Shown: positions 23,901 through 38,900 of the stretch, piece by piece
Numbering within the stretch: position 1 is the first letter of the stretch
How the letters are laid out: every line of letters starts with the position of its first letter
Made by a program: the position numbers and the translations under genes
Assembly (NCBI GenBank): GCA_008694505.1
Contig: VZDJ01004378.1
Span: forward strand, 3,274,149-3,338,148
Source of the DNA: Cyanoderma ruficeps
Lineage: Eukaryota; Chordata; Aves; Passeriformes; Timaliidae
DNA: 64,000 nucleotides
Direction: 5' to 3'
Notes under the pieces: model-generated
The model's input: only the letters and a program-made list of their open reading frames with translations
The model's database searches: none
What the model was told of the DNA's origin: nothing

Positions 23901-26900
23901 ACCTTCAGTGGATTTCTTTCATCACTTCATTCACTCAAATAATTAGGGAATTTAAACTTTTAAGTTTAAATTATAGCAAAATTTAAGGGTATATGTGCTT
24001 GAAATGGAAGAATCTTTCTTTTGAAGCATGTATTTTAATCCTGTCTTACTTACCTGTCTCCATGTTTAGGGAATCTATTCAGTTTACATATCACAGTCTT
24101 TTTATGACTGCCTTCCTGTCAGGCAAACTGACAGATTTGCCTTTTTTGTATAAGGCAAATCTGTCAGTTTTACTGGACTGATGACATTCTCATCCAAAGC
24201 TGTCTAGCAACAACTTATGTGCCTGCGTCTTTATAAAGTGCATGATGGGGATTTTACTGACTTTGTTTTAGAACTATGACACCTTCGTTCAGTTCCTAGC
24301 TATATAGTAGTGTCATTATCACCAGTTGCCTTATAGAATAACAGCTAAGGGAAATTGGGGGTTTTGATAATTTAGATTTTTTTTCTCTTCTGTTTGGGTT
24401 TTTCTTTAAGAGATGAGAAGATGTCTGTCAGGGCAGAACAGATTGGATTTGGGGAATTTAATTCATTGCCAGTTACCATTAGCGTCTAATAACTTATTCA
24501 GATGTTGAGAAACAAATATTCGAACACTTAGGGAGAACACCTTTCCTCCACCTTTCCCAGGTTCAGCTTCACTCCAGGCATCCCTCCTTCCTAGTCTCTT
24601 TTCCTCTGGCTATGGTTACAAGGGATGTTTTGTAGGGACAATAGGAGGTACAGGAGATCAGGGTCAGGATGAAGCCTTTATTTCTGCTGCTACTTGGTTT
24701 CTCAGGTAGTTTACCAACTGTCATGTTGCGAAAGAGAAAAGGTACTTTTTCTCTGTTTTACCTTTGTAAGGTATCAGAGTACACGTCTGTAAGCTGAAAT
24801 GGAAAAACGCAGGTTTCATTTATGTCATCCACAAATACTGCTCTATTCTGGGCTGGTCTGTGTTGTCATCTTTGTATCTTGTTCTGATTTTACTTTTTCG
24901 AGCATTATTAGAAGTGTAATTCTATGAAGTTTAACTTCAGAAAGGCATATTTCATATTTTTACTCTGCTTGCTAACTACCACTGTGTGACTATTCTTGTG
25001 TTACATATATCTATCTTGCATATTTTGTTGAAATGAAGGATATGTAATTTATGCGTTAATTTGCATGTAGAACTTGTAGAACTCATTCCCTTGTCAGAAA
25101 GCTGTGCAAAATAAATCTTGTAAAATTATTTTATAAAATTGTACATCGGCTCTTCTTTTTGTAGAACAGGTAACTGAAACATGAAAGAAGAGCATGTTTG
25201 TTGCAGACGGAAGAAAAAGGTTTGTGTGTTCTTGCACACAGAGCTATTCTTAATCACACATTTCATTTTCAGTTATTTGGGCTAATTATTAGCAAGATGA
25301 GACATGTGTCAGTTATTATGATACTGTAAAAAAATGAACTTAGGAAAAGTTGCACAGATCATAGCAAAAAAAAATTGGCCATCGGGGTGTTCCTCCCAAA
25401 TTTCGTATCTACATCTTAATAATTCTGTAATGCCTGTTACTCATCCTATTACTCAGCCTGTTACACTTTTGTATTTTACAGATTATTGCTCAGTTGTGAC
25501 ACTTGTGGACCCATCAAATGTGAAGTTAACATGCAGCCTTTTTAGTGGAAACCTAGATTCTCTACCAAAAATTTACAAAGTTGGAGATATAGTTCGATTT
25601 CATAGAATAAAGGTACGTACTAGGATGTTGAGGATATATGTGCTTGCTTTTCTGCAGTGAGAGCACCATAGGAATAATTTAATTGTACATGTACAGAAAT
25701 CAACTCTTGGAGACATTGGATAAATCAGCTGATTGGTAAAACAGCAGTGGTTATGGTATGGACCAAAACTGAAAGTAACATTTTACAACAACAATATTTA
25801 TTAAACTACTTGACAATAAATCATGTGGTACTTCTACATGGATGGAGTTTAACTGACATAAATTGGCACAATTTATTCCTCTTCAAATGGATAGAATTGA
25901 GGAGTTTCTTTAGGTCTTCTGTTGTGGAGCAGTTTAGGTCAGCTGGGGGATCACTCCAGTAAAGGGAATCTGTCTGGGCTTGTTCATGTGCAGTGTGCTC
26001 CTGCTGCTGCCTCAGTGTTATCCCGTATTACTCCCTTTATCTGTATCAAAGGGCATGCAGGAAACTGTTCATAGCTTTGATACTGCTTCTGCTGGATGTT
26101 TTTCTCATGCCTGCTGCAACTGTGTAGGGAAGAGGAACCACCCTACAGGGACTGAATGGAAATCTTGTAATGCTGGACCATACTTAAAGAGGTGTATAGT
26201 AGGACCAAAGATGTGATTTTACTCTTAATTGGCAAAATAACCATACATAATTTTGTATTTATTTTTTGTGTAAAATAATTGTAGCAAAAATTAATAAATG
26301 TAATGGAAGAGGCCATTGGGAGGGGGGAACAACCCAAAAAAACACCCCAGTTTCATTATCTAAACCCTCTTGAGAGTGTTCTAGGAAACTTGAGAGATCT
26401 AGGAAATTTAGGATTGTACAAAAGGATGATAAAAGGGATAAATATCTGGTACTAAGCATGTACATTTTGAAATGGTTGTAACAGGAGAACAAAGACGAAA
26501 ATCCCATGACAATAAATGTAAAAAGTGGTAAGATTTATCCAGTATTTGAGTTTTATACTGCTGAGATTAAGAAAGAACTTGTTAAGATTCAGAAACAGTC
26601 TTAAGTTATTCCTCTATATTATAAGTATTTACAATTGAGAGAGAAATTAACTAACTTATTCTGGATTAGGATAAAATTTCTCTAAGGTCATCTGTATATA
26701 TAATAAGAGTGGGATTAAATTGTGTTTATATTTTGAAGCTTGTGTTGCTGATCAGTACTTGAGATGTGTTATCAGTCTTGGAAGTTCATGAATTTGACTT
26801 CAGATGGGAAAGTCTTACACTAAATTTTACTATTTTCTCTGTATTCATCAGGGTGAATGTTACACAGATACATTATTTTCAGAAATTCAGTGGAGGTGAA

Positions 26901-29900
26901 AATTTGTTTATTGCTTCTGAAAACAGTGTACATGTATATGTGAAAAGTGAGAAGTTGCATGGCTCTGGTAGGTCAGTATTGGATTTCGAAGTACACATTA
27001 AGAAAAATGACCACTGCCAGGAAGTTTATGTATGCACCCTCTTTTATGCAAACGTAGTATTGTCTAACTTCTACTATTTATTATTATCACAAACTTACTG
27101 AGGAAACCCACTGATACAGCACAGGTAAGGGACCTCACTGTTTTGATTTGGCATCACTTTTTTGAGGAGATCATTCTAGAATCCTCATCACTCGTCCTTG
27201 GTACGTTATCATTCTCCAAGATGTTCCAGTATTTAAAGAGAGGGTCTGTCAATTCACTTCTCATATACACTTCTTTTTTCATCAAATTTGAGCTGTTCTA
27301 AGTGGTTTCCAGTCCTAACAGACCTCCAGATCTGCTCACGATCTATCTCTTCAGATGCTCGAGCTGAGAGCTTGTGTAATTTCTTTCTAAGTGAAAATGA
27401 CCTAGAGTCAATAAGATGTCTTTTTCTGGATGGGAATATTGTGATTACCCCAGCCTAAGAGACAGGTACTTTGGAAGTTTTTGTATCTGATCTGAGCAGG
27501 TAGAAATCTGGCACAAAAACCTGGTGCCAGCTTCTGGGAATGAACTGGGAGGGGGAAGACCTCGTTCTCTTTCAGCCATGAGCAGCACAGTAGGTATGAC
27601 TTCTAATTACACTTTCTGGCGTTCCTTCTTCACTCTTTACTGCTTTTGTCTTCAGGCCTTCATCACCTTCTCTTAGCTTGCTGAATGGAAAGCAAGCCAG
27701 GGTAGCAGAAGCCATGTCAAAGCTGTGCTTACCAGTGAGGACAGATAGATATACAAAGCCCTTAGAGTGTGTGCTCACATTCTGTCTGCCCCAGATATGC
27801 TTTCCAGGGACTTCCAGGACGTTGACATTTGATAGCACACACATTTTAAAAATTACTGCTCCCAGTTACAGAATTGGCTTCTAATGGGTAACTTCTCCTC
27901 ATAGTGGCAGAGGTGTTGGCAAGATCTGATGGTCAGAGCTAATAAGAATTTAATGAAGAGGATTCTGTTGGAATTACTTTGGATAGTGGGTAATTTAATT
28001 TGCTTAGTATTTGTTGCACAGAAGGAAAATTTTAAGTGTCCTAGTAATAGAACTAGAAAATTACCTAGTTTTAATTACATTTCTGTAAGTATTTCTTGGA
28101 GTGCATGTTTATGCACATCATCTCACGATGATTTCTCATGAATTATAGAATTTAGTGATTTACAGTACCTGGGCTTTCAGCCACAATCAGTGCTCTGCAG
28201 AGATAGTGGAAGGCGAGCCCACCATCTGCCAGTATCAAAGCCAGGCCTGTGATCTATTTGTCTAGTCTCATTCTATCTTCAAAGGAATTTTCTCAGGTGG
28301 ATTTTTTTCTTGGACCTTCTTGTTTATTGTTCACTGTGAATGCTCTTAATATCTTAGAAATAATGCCTAATGGTACACTGTTAAAGGACAGAAAGAGGCA
28401 ATCTGCTGGTACTGGCTGAGCCTGCCATGTTTTATCCTCCCATGATTTAGGAGTTTTGGCTGGCCTGCCTTTCTTAAAAAGCCTCAAAACCTCCCATGAT
28501 GATAGAATTGTTCATTTTTCATTGGGTTTTCTGTAGTCTTCCTTATTACCTCTGAGTGATTCACAAGCAAGAACTTATTTCCTCACTACCACTAAAAATA
28601 ATTGATATTTGATTTGCATTTTAAAGTTTCAGAATTGGAAAAAGTGAAGCACATTCTTATTTTGGTGTTCATCTTGTTCAGTGTACTCTAGTTGTTTAGT
28701 GCAGTCAGGATGTCCAGGATGTGTTCTGGTGGGTCTTTTTCCCCAATACACAGCATTGCAGAGCTGTGTGATTTGTGTGTATAACTTGAAGAATGAAGAC
28801 CATGATTAGAAACTTCACTTGTATGGCTTCCTTGGCATAATGCAAACTCTGTAGCAGTTACAAAGCCTTATTCATTCTCTAGCTTTTTGTTACAGAAATC
28901 CTGATGCTGTTCTTCTCTCTTACATTCATTAGCCTTAACTACTGTGCATAGGCAGGAGTTGCTGTAAGAAATGAGGTAGGAATTGTAAAGTTGTCGCCCT
29001 CTTTCTTAGACAGTGTGATTGCATCACCACTGCACTTCTCAAGTCATGCACTGTGTAGGAAAATGTTCTGTAGAAAAATAGGGTCATGGAAGTTGTGGAA
29101 CATGGCATCATAACATAAAAATGCACCATGAGCTGAACTGGGTTTGCACAGACATCAGTAACTGCCGTCTGCTAACCTTGGGATAGTTATGGATTATAAT
29201 CCTGTTGTTTCAGCTTTGTGGTTAGATCAGAGAATCATTAAGATTGGAAGTTACCTCCGAGATGATCAAATCAAATCTTTGAACTAATACCGCAATGCCC
29301 AGTGCAGCATCCTAGATCTCTAAAATAAAAAAGTGGAGAAAAACTCTTGGAAAATCAATTTCCTTACTTGCTATTAATTGCATATTCATCTGATTCAAGC
29401 TCTTTAGTTTTACAATGTAAAAGCATAGTCTCTTTGAGCAAAAGGATTTAATAACCAAAATATACATACAATATACACAATATACGTTTCATACATCAGT
29501 AGATTGACAAGTGTAAGATGTATGTTTTGCCAGTGAGTTTCTAAGGTGTTTATCCACAAAGGAGGGGGAATCTGAATGTCAAATATATGGAGCATGGCTT
29601 CATAACAACATAGGAGTGGCACACTCCCTTTTCTGTTATCCTTACTAGTTCTGTTCTGTGTCTCTGCTTGTGCATCACTCTCCTAAATCTAGTAATACTT
29701 AACATAGCATTCGTTCCACTGTGTTACTTTGATCTTTAAACAACCTGCTGTTATTTCCAGGAGCAATCTTAATTTTGCACTTAGCTAGCAGTTTGCATGT
29801 CTCTTTAAATTCTCTCCTTTAGTTTGATCCAGTTTGTCCAATGAAAGTTGATTTCTTTCCTCCTTTCTACTTGATGCAATATGGAAGGTACTGAGAGAAA

Positions 29901-32900
29901 GACACAGCAGAAGTATCTGCTCACTTCTTGTTCCTGCACAGCTCTAGCTGTAGCTGTCAGGTTGGTAAGGATGAGGGGGGAAGATCTGGGGCTTGGATAT
30001 ACACACTGAATGAAGATTAAGCTTTGGCTGAATATAGCTCCTGGATTCTTAGTGTCTTCTGAGAAAATGTGGTCCAAATATATAAACTTAGCCAAAATTA
30101 GGTTTGAGACTTTCTGCTAAAAACGATGTTGAAGAGCATGTTGTCTGTTGCACTGCTATGCAGATTTCAAATTCTTTTTCTGAAAAGTGGAAGGGATTAA
30201 TTTTTTTTAGCAAGCAGCTAGGAGATTCTTTTTAATACAGAAAAAAACTACATTTTTTTTCTCAAAAATACCAGTATTACTATTTCTTTTGGTTCCCCTT
30301 CAAAAATTCTGTAAGGCATGCAACTCGCTTTGAATGGAATTTAAACTAAAAACAAGTATTTTTCCTGTAGTAAATAATGTCAGGAAATTCTAACTGTAGG
30401 CAGTGATAGAGTGTCCTGGTAATTTGAAGTCTTAGCAATTTGCGCATATGATTTCCATATCAGTATTTTTTGGTCAAGTTACTGGATCAGGTTTTAAATA
30501 TGTAGAAAATACTGCAAAATTGTAATTTCTTACTCTGTTAGATTTTCCTTAAATAAACTGTGTCACTTTCTCTGAGGAATATTTCTAAAGCAGTATCACA
30601 GTGCCTGCTGTCTTTTGAAATTATTAAACCAGAAATTACTTCAACTGGCTTAAGTATATAAATTTTTTCCACAGTTCTTACAGGTTTTTTTAACAGTTTT
30701 TTCCACAAAATACTTATATCTTCGGGTGAATTGAATTGGTAAATAAAATACAATGTATTGCTCATTTTTTTCTTTAATTTCTGTCTCCATTGCTACAGAT
30801 GTTTCTGACAATCTTATTTTGCAGGCAGCAATTCAGGAATGCTAGAGAATAAGCAATCATTTATGGTCCTAATATCTAGATGCATTTATCATGTCTTAAA
30901 AGAAAATCATTTTACTTCCATGCGACTATCTTTGTTAATTTTCTTCTAGAAGGTGCCTGCAGATAGTTTTGGTAGTTCAGTTTTCTTGTTGTGATATTTA
31001 AACATATTCAGAATGGTCTGATTTATACTTCAAATGGTTTCTCTATTTCATTAGTATCTCTCTGTTCATACAGCTGGAGGAACAAGTAAACCAGGATTAC
31101 ATTATTAAAATATAAGAAAATATAATCAGCATCCGTATTATCCAAATTTGTTTAGACTTATTTACTTAAGATGAGAAAACATTTACAAAATATAATGGAA
31201 TATACCAGATGCATTCTGGTGGGGTTTTTTTCTGACAGGATGCTTTCCTTCATACAAATATCATCACTGACAATCATAAAAAAAAAAAAAAATCTTCTTT
31301 CTTGGTATAAAAACCTGTACATTAGCATGGTATATGTTGTTTCCCTAGGCATTTTTTGATATTCTAAGATGATCTGTGACTGTAGTGGTTTCATAATAGT
31401 CCTTTGCTTCTATAATTTAACAATCGGTTTTGATGGAAAACTACCGTGGAGATGCTATTATTCCAGCTTTATATACTACTTACTATCACACTTTTCCATT
31501 TAGTGAGACAAATAACACCATTTTCAGTAAAAGAAAAAAAAGGATGTATTTCACTTGGCTGCAAATCTGTTTATAAATATTTCAATATTAGCTTCTTTTC
31601 AATAGCCATATTCAGGATATTGTTGCACCCCGTAGAAATCACTAGAGTTTATTGTCCATGCAGTTTGTCACAATAGTGACATTTCACCTATTGTTCTTTA
31701 GTTTGCAAAAACTATGCCAAAGACTCCTGCAGTATGTATTGGAATTTACTTGCTTGCTCAGAACAAGCCAAATGCATTTTATCTGCTCCATTTTTGTCCC
31801 AGAGCATATTTTTTATTTAGCAACCATTATTTATTGAAATTATTTAAAATTCTCAGGAAATTTTTAAAGAGATAGCCATCTGCCCTGCTTCCATGTTAAC
31901 CCCCCCTGCTTCACCCTCTCCCACCAATTTTTTAAAAAATATGTCCATGTCCTCTAGAAATGACACAAAATCTACTGAAGGGTATATTGTTGTCATATGC
32001 AAAAGTCTCAGATGGACTCTTTTATAAGTTTAATTCAGTTTCAGAATCCTTTGGAAAATATAACATGTTTACAGTATCAGTGCTTAACTTGATCTGAGAT
32101 CTACTTGAGTGCCATAATGAAACAACATTTGTCTGTAGATTTTGTTCATTTTACATTCCAGTGATCCCTTATCACTTTAGCAATGATTTGTTTTTAAAGA
32201 ACAAGCCCAGAGAATTTCTGTTGACCATCATCTGTTGACTTCTGTGGGTCCAACATAAGTAATTTTCCAGCTGTAACCCATTAGACATTTTATTCTCCTG
32301 TTTCTTCTGTTGTTCACTGAATAATATTGTTGAATTCTCTTTACATTTGAGAGAACTCACTGGCTTCTCCACCTGCCTGTGCCAGAGGACATCTGGTTTT
32401 GCTAAAAATCATTGGTAATTTTCTCATTATGACAGTTGAGGTCTACCTTCTTACATATTATATTTCTTTTTAGTTTTATAATTGCCTCTTCCAACATTAA
32501 GGCTGATTTCAAATTCAGCAACTGAGGGTACTGGGAGATGTCAGAAGTAGAGTGTCAGCCTCCTAAATGCTCAAAGCATGACATAAAGGATTTGGGAAAA
32601 GAGGAAAATAACTTACGGTAAAATATTAGTGGAAGCCCAAGGAGACAAAGTACTTTCTTTCTGCTTTTGTGAAAGGCTTAAAGCCTTCATAGAAGACTAG
32701 GACAGAACTTTTACTAAGAAAGAAAGTAAGATTTTTTAATAATGATTTAGAAGAACTAGTGAAGAAATAAATGAATAGGTAAATTATAAATTAAAACACT
32801 TCAAGAAACATTTGACATGTCAGGCAAGATACAAAAAATACTCTTGAAGTATATTTTGATACAGGATGAATAGGTAAAAGTGATGAGTGTTTTCATCCCC

Positions 32901-35900
32901 TCTGGATGTTACATTATATGGAATACAATGCCAGTGATAGCATCTAAAGTAAATCTGTATGTTTTTATTAGATAGCATCTTACAGGGGAACATATTTTTC
33001 CAGATCATAGATAATGGGGGGAAAATTCATTGTGAAACCATGTATTTTCCTTATTTGTCCCTTGGCCTTTCTTGTATTTTCAATATTTAAACGTAAAGGT
33101 TAAAAGATTGAAGCTTTTCAGTGTTTCACTGAAGAAAAACTACATCCGGAATTGATGTGCTCTGTTGGTCGGGTCTGAAGAACGCTTAAGTAAATAAATC
33201 AAAGTTTATCTTACAGATGGCCCTTAATGCATTTATGCATTATGTCAGAGTAGCAGGGATTAAAGGAGTTCCTGTCACCAAGATTGAAGTGCTTTGTTTA
33301 TGAATTTCCAAGGTCAAAGAATGCCTGATTTGTGTGCTTTTTAAATTTCACCATGTTTATAATATATAGGCCTAAATCATTGGCCATGCTTTGCTGTTTA
33401 GAACTTCTGACACATATTGCATGCTCTGCACTTTCAAATCAGTGGGATTTTCAACCATTTGAAAACTGAGCCCTGGAATCCCATACTAGACTGTCTCACA
33501 AATGCTGTGTTCATCTGTGTTATCACTTACTTGGTAACCCAACATTAATTAAAAAGGGATGGATAAAAACAGACTGTTTCAGATTTCTGGATAATGAGTC
33601 ATGCAGTGCTTTGATACAGATAAATCTATAATTGCAGGGAGCAGTAAGACTAGACTAGACCCCTGAAGGAATGCTTCAGACTTTAAATACCAGGTTTCAT
33701 ATGGCAGCAGATGCACAGTTAAATCAGCAGGATTCGGGAGACCTGCCATGAGCAGGGCAATAGACATCGAATAATTGTGATAGCTGTATTCATAATTTGA
33801 GGAATAAAAGCTCATCACTGTTTGCTTTATGGAAATAAAAATACCTCCTTGAACTGATACTTTTTTTTTTCAGTTCCATTGTATTGGGAAACAGGGCTAT
33901 CATGAGGAGCCAAAACCAGGAATCCGTAATAACTTTGCCATTACTGTGCTGTGTAACCCCTAAAAGTTAATTTCTCTTGTGCCTTAGTTTCCCCATTTTT
34001 AAAGGCAATCCTGATATGTTCCCCACACAAATATTTTGACTTGTGCAAATAAAATACTCTGCAAAAATGCTGTAGGTGCAAATGTTACAGGTATTTATTA
34101 GTCTGCCTCTTCAGAAATTTCTTGTGTAGGATTATATTTCTGCATATACATTTTGTTTTCTTATTAATACTAATTTTACCTTTTTGTTTTGTTTTTATTT
34201 TGACTCTATTCTCCCAATAGAACCAGGAATAGAAATGATCAATGGTCCATTTTCCATGCACATGATAAAGCATAAATATATTTATTTTTCCATGCAGTGC
34301 TAACTTTTTTTTCTATTCATTCATATTTTATTATAGATCAGGGAATACAATGGACAGATGCAGGGAATTACCAGTGGAGGATTTGCATCCTTAACATTTG
34401 ATGGAACTGTAGGAGCTCCAGTAGTTCCTCGAACTTCTAGCAAAGTGTACACTTTCATGGAGGAAGAGCAGAAAACAATCGAAGAATTACGTGTTTGGGC
34501 AGCCAGTAATATTTCCATCTCTGGACCAGCAACAAAATTGTCTGGTGTTCAGCCAATGCTGTTCTTTGATCTCACTTGCCAACTGGTAGGAAAAGCGAAA
34601 GTGGATGGATCTTCTTTTCTTCTAAAGGTAGACTTCTTTTTAAAAAATATTTTGTTTGGTTTATTAAGACATTGTGATACATTTTTCAATAAAATAGACA
34701 TATTAATTTAAATAATATTATGTAGATAAATGTTTTTAGTGTAAGCAAATCTATGATCCGTGGGTATTTTGTTTCTATGAGAACAAAACAGGAAGCCCAG
34801 TTGTCTTTGAAGTTGATCACCTTATTTGGTTTCTAGAGAGGTTTATTAAGATGGCATTATATATATCATAATTTGACAAAGAGTTGTAGGTAAATATTAC
34901 TAGATTTCTTAACCTTGAAAAATATTGTTAGTTTTAAACTTTATCCTTGTTTTCTAGTTAGCAGCATCTACTGCTTGCTTTTCTAGATTTGCTGGATATG
35001 AATAGTGCAGTAAATAGCACTGCCTAAAAAAGAAGGAATGGATTTCGTTACCATGATGGATTTCAGGTAGCTTTTTTTAGTTAAACATAAGCACTTTGGG
35101 CATCACTGCACACTGAAAATACAAAATGCAAAGTGCTATGGAACAGGGTACCAGATTCTAAAGGTTATCCTTAACATTAGCTAAATAATATTCCTAGTTT
35201 TAGTTTATATGTATCAGTCTGGTGTTATTCCAAATCTCCTCTATATTTATTTTTTTACTTGAGTGTTAAAACATGAGTAATGATCAAGCTGTTATTTTCC
35301 ACTTTATGATTTCAGAAAATTATATACTGGTTCTACTGTGTTAACCTGTATTGTTACAATATTTTTAGAAATAGCACTTGGCATTATTCCTTCATTGAAG
35401 CAGCAAAGATTCTTCTTGTACAGAACAATGCAGTACTACACAGAAACAAATCTTAAGTGCATGCTGTAACATATTCTGCAACTGCTACAAATATTTCCAT
35501 TTAATTTTGCCTTGTGAAATAAATGTCAATTGAGACCCAGTAAATTTTCATGACTTTGTGGGCTGTAATCAAGTTGTTCATTAATAAGTGTATCTTCAGC
35601 ATTGAAGGATCTTTTGCAAGGACAGAGGCACGTACTTCCTTAAATTATTATTTCTTTACACACTTTTCTGTGTATTAAGACCTGAAGTAAATTTTGTCAT
35701 ATTGTATAGTAAAGTTGATGACTTGGGGAAATATTAGGATAGACTTAGGAATGTAGAAGTTTGAGGTCAAATAATGGTAGACCAACTTTTAGCATAAAAT
35801 ATTAAATACTTAAATATGTATTAAACTACATTGGATAAGCTTTAAAATGCTACATTAATATTCTGTTGCAAATTTTCTCCATTTTTCACAATGGCAAATT

Positions 35901-38900
35901 GCATCTTTGATATCAAGTACTGGTTGTGATAGAAAAGAAACCTTTCTAAAAACTCGTAGACAGATCTCTGATTCTTTTCTTGATTTACTAAATAAAAAAG
36001 GAATCAAAACAACCAATTCAAAACCAGCTCAAATTGAGTGATCATTACGTATTATTTTATTATATTATTTTGGTTATACATTTTATAATAATGAATTACA
36101 TTTATTTTATTCCAAGCATATCAGTTAAATTAATGGTTGAATGAAAAATCATGATTGTTTTAAGCATTGATCTCATGTGGAGATTGAACATAGTGGAGAG
36201 TGCTTCAAAGACAACTGAAATGAATTTGAGCAATTTTGTGCATCAGCTGTAGCACAACTTTTAAATTACACTTGATGAATTAATTCCTGTTTGCTGAGCA
36301 GCAGAGTTGGACATGGCATAAAGATGGTATCACTGACCTGCTAGTGTTTACCATTTTCCGAGAATTTTGTTACTCAGATTGGTGGAGGTTAAAGAATTCA
36401 CACTAGAAATTACTCTGTCATTTATGCCTTCCAGAGGAGCTTTTTTATTATTATTCTTCTCTATTTTTCTGTCTTGTCAGTTAAACTGTGTACATTAAGG
36501 TAAGTACAATGAGCATATTCTGCTGAAGCTACAGTTATTTTGCCTCTCCCATTTCAGTGTTTTCCAGCCATGGTGATCAAATGTTATCACTAATTTTTCT
36601 TTAGCTCCAGTTTGTTCATGACTAGTAATAGAACAAGTTTTAATTTCTTATTCAGAATTAATTTAAACAGTTTTGAGTTTTATTCCAGCATTCATTTTTG
36701 AAACCAGGACAGTTTGAAACCAGGATGTTTTCATGTTTAGTGAAAAGTAGAGCTGCCAAGCTCCTGAGGTAGAGAGTTCTATTTGTTTTCATATTTGTGC
36801 AAGAAAAAATCCAAACCCAACTACTTTTGAAAGGATTTTTTTTTTTTTAAAGAAGCTTCACTAGCTTATAAATTCCTCTAAAAGGTGTCCTGGTGCTAGC
36901 CCTGCTAGTTCCTCTGGCTAAGGACATTTTACAGCTAAGTTGCCATCCTTTTTTCTGAACAGGGAGCATGCAGGTTATTTTAATCCATTTGTCAGATCAT
37001 CTCTCCAGTGTAGAATTACCAAAGTGTTCCGAGTAAAGCCAGTTGAAAAATAATGGAAAACTTCACAAACCTAAGATGCTTTATTTTGTCAGTGACTAAA
37101 TTTGTGTATATATGTGCTCAATCTGTTTTCAAGCTGAGTTCTGGAAAAGATGTGATAATTCAAGCAATAGACAATCTCTCTTTCAAAGGTGGTTTTAAGT
37201 ATTTCATGGTGTGGGATCAGAAGATAACAGGCTTTTTCTGATCTGTGGCAGGATGTACCACCTCATTATCTGGGTCCTTCAGAATATGCTCTTATTTGGC
37301 AAAATAATTCGATGTCATGGGTCATTTTCGCTGTGAACAGTTTTCCCTTTTATCTCTTGATTTTGGATGTGTATTCCATGAGTTATTCTTAGTGCATTTA
37401 TACGTGGCTTTGCTCATTCTTAGATCTTTTTCTGTGGGTCTGTTGATCCAAAGCAGTTAAGCATAAAGGGTAGAAATCCTTTAAAAATCAGGCTTTAGTG
37501 TCTTTTTTTCTTGCCTTCTGCAGTGCCTAACTCATGGGACAAAGCACCTTGGTATCACAAACTGAAAATTGGAAAATAGGTTCTTCTGTTGAACCTGTAT
37601 GTATAAAATCCTATGAAAAGCACCATTTCAGAAGTATAGTCCAAATGCTCCTGGATTTTTTATTATGCCAGTATATCATACATTATTTTTGAGTCTTTGA
37701 GAAGAGTATATCTTCAGAAACTCAGGAAACTGTAGTTTACAGAATAATGTTTGGGTTAACAAGTATGATTGTGGTTTCAAGGTGTTAAGCTTATCAGTAA
37801 ACTTATCTTTTCACAACACTTTGATAGCTGAAAAATAACTACCAATATTTCAGTACTTGGGAGTGTATCAAGGATTTAGCTTTAGGCAGGCAAACAAGTT
37901 TTACAATCCATGTTAATAAATATAAGTTAAGTACTGATTTTTTCTAATATGTTCTGGATAACTAGGAGCGTATGCTGATACAGGAGATCATCAGTAATTA
38001 ATCAATATATGCTGTGTACTCAGTCTTCACATGCTGTAGCTGGAGTGGTTAAAAAACCCCTATAGCAGGATTAATATATTAAGAACAGACAGTTCTGCAT
38101 ATAATCAGTTCTGATAATTGTAACTGCTGACCCTAAGATTGTCTCAGCTGGTCAGAGTACGGTGCTGAGAGCACCAAGGTTGAGGGTTCAATCCCCAAGT
38201 GGACCATTCACTTAAAAGTTAGACTTGATGATCTTTGTGGATCCCTTCCAGCTCAGAATATTGTGTCATTTTGTGCTGGATATACAGCTGAGGTTTTGAG
38301 CTGAGCAGTTCTTTCTCTTTTTTATTTAAGTATTAGCAAATTCCAGGTCTTAGCACTGGATTATGTTCTCTGTAGAGGTTATTTTGTGCTCTGTAAGGAG
38401 TAATAACTTAAAAAATCCCATAAAGTCTAATTCAAGCATTTTAAGGACTTTTAGACTGAGACTGCAACTAAGCTCTCTTATTGTTAATAATTTTTAATCA
38501 AACAAAATAATGTAAAAAGTTATTTAAAGTCTGAATTTAAAATAGTCTCAGCACATTGACATAGTTCATTTGCATTGCAGGTTTGGGATGGCACTAAATG
38601 TCCCTACCCAACATGGAAGGTGCCTGTGGAAGCAAAAGACCTGGAAGGAGACAGAGTTCTTCTTCATCAGCTGAGAGATCTAGCAGTGGACATTCTAGTC
38701 TATGATAATCATGTACAGCTGGCAGAACCACTGAAGGTAATGCAGTTTGGTATTTCGCTCTCTGTTTATAACCTATTTTTTGCTTAGAAATCACTTCAGA
38801 GAATTCATCAGTTCAGTCCTGCTGTAATTAGTTTCATGTGCCTCTTTATCTTTTGCTGTATTTCCTATACCTTTTATTTGAATGCAGAGTTGCTCAACAT

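Larger units (their letters stand above)
18558..25481 (+). other. POT1 intron 6
   Basis: Second-longest coding intron (6.9 kb). Contains an A/T-only low-complexity block (21064-21146), a TA/CA microsatellite (about 21319-21337) and a perfect inverted repeat (24125-24170). A C-rich patch at 24535-24690 may be an old repeat. No gene recognised. Confidence 0.7.

Noticed and set aside
24535..24690. Second copy of the LTR-type repeat seen at 3878-4262
   Set aside because: Only the C-rich start is similar; the rest does not align convincingly by eye.
25334..25660. 108-codon frame MNLGKVAQ... as a separate gene or alternative start
   Set aside because: It is POT1 exon 7 read through into both flanking introns; the upstream 50 codons show no similarity to POT1.
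34358..34711. 117-codon frame as an independent gene
   Set aside because: It is POT1 exon 8 extended past its donor.
38136..38210. Possible tRNA gene
   Set aside because: The head is tRNA-Ile-like but the acceptor and anticodon arms are broken and a CR1-type tail follows, so it is a SINE.
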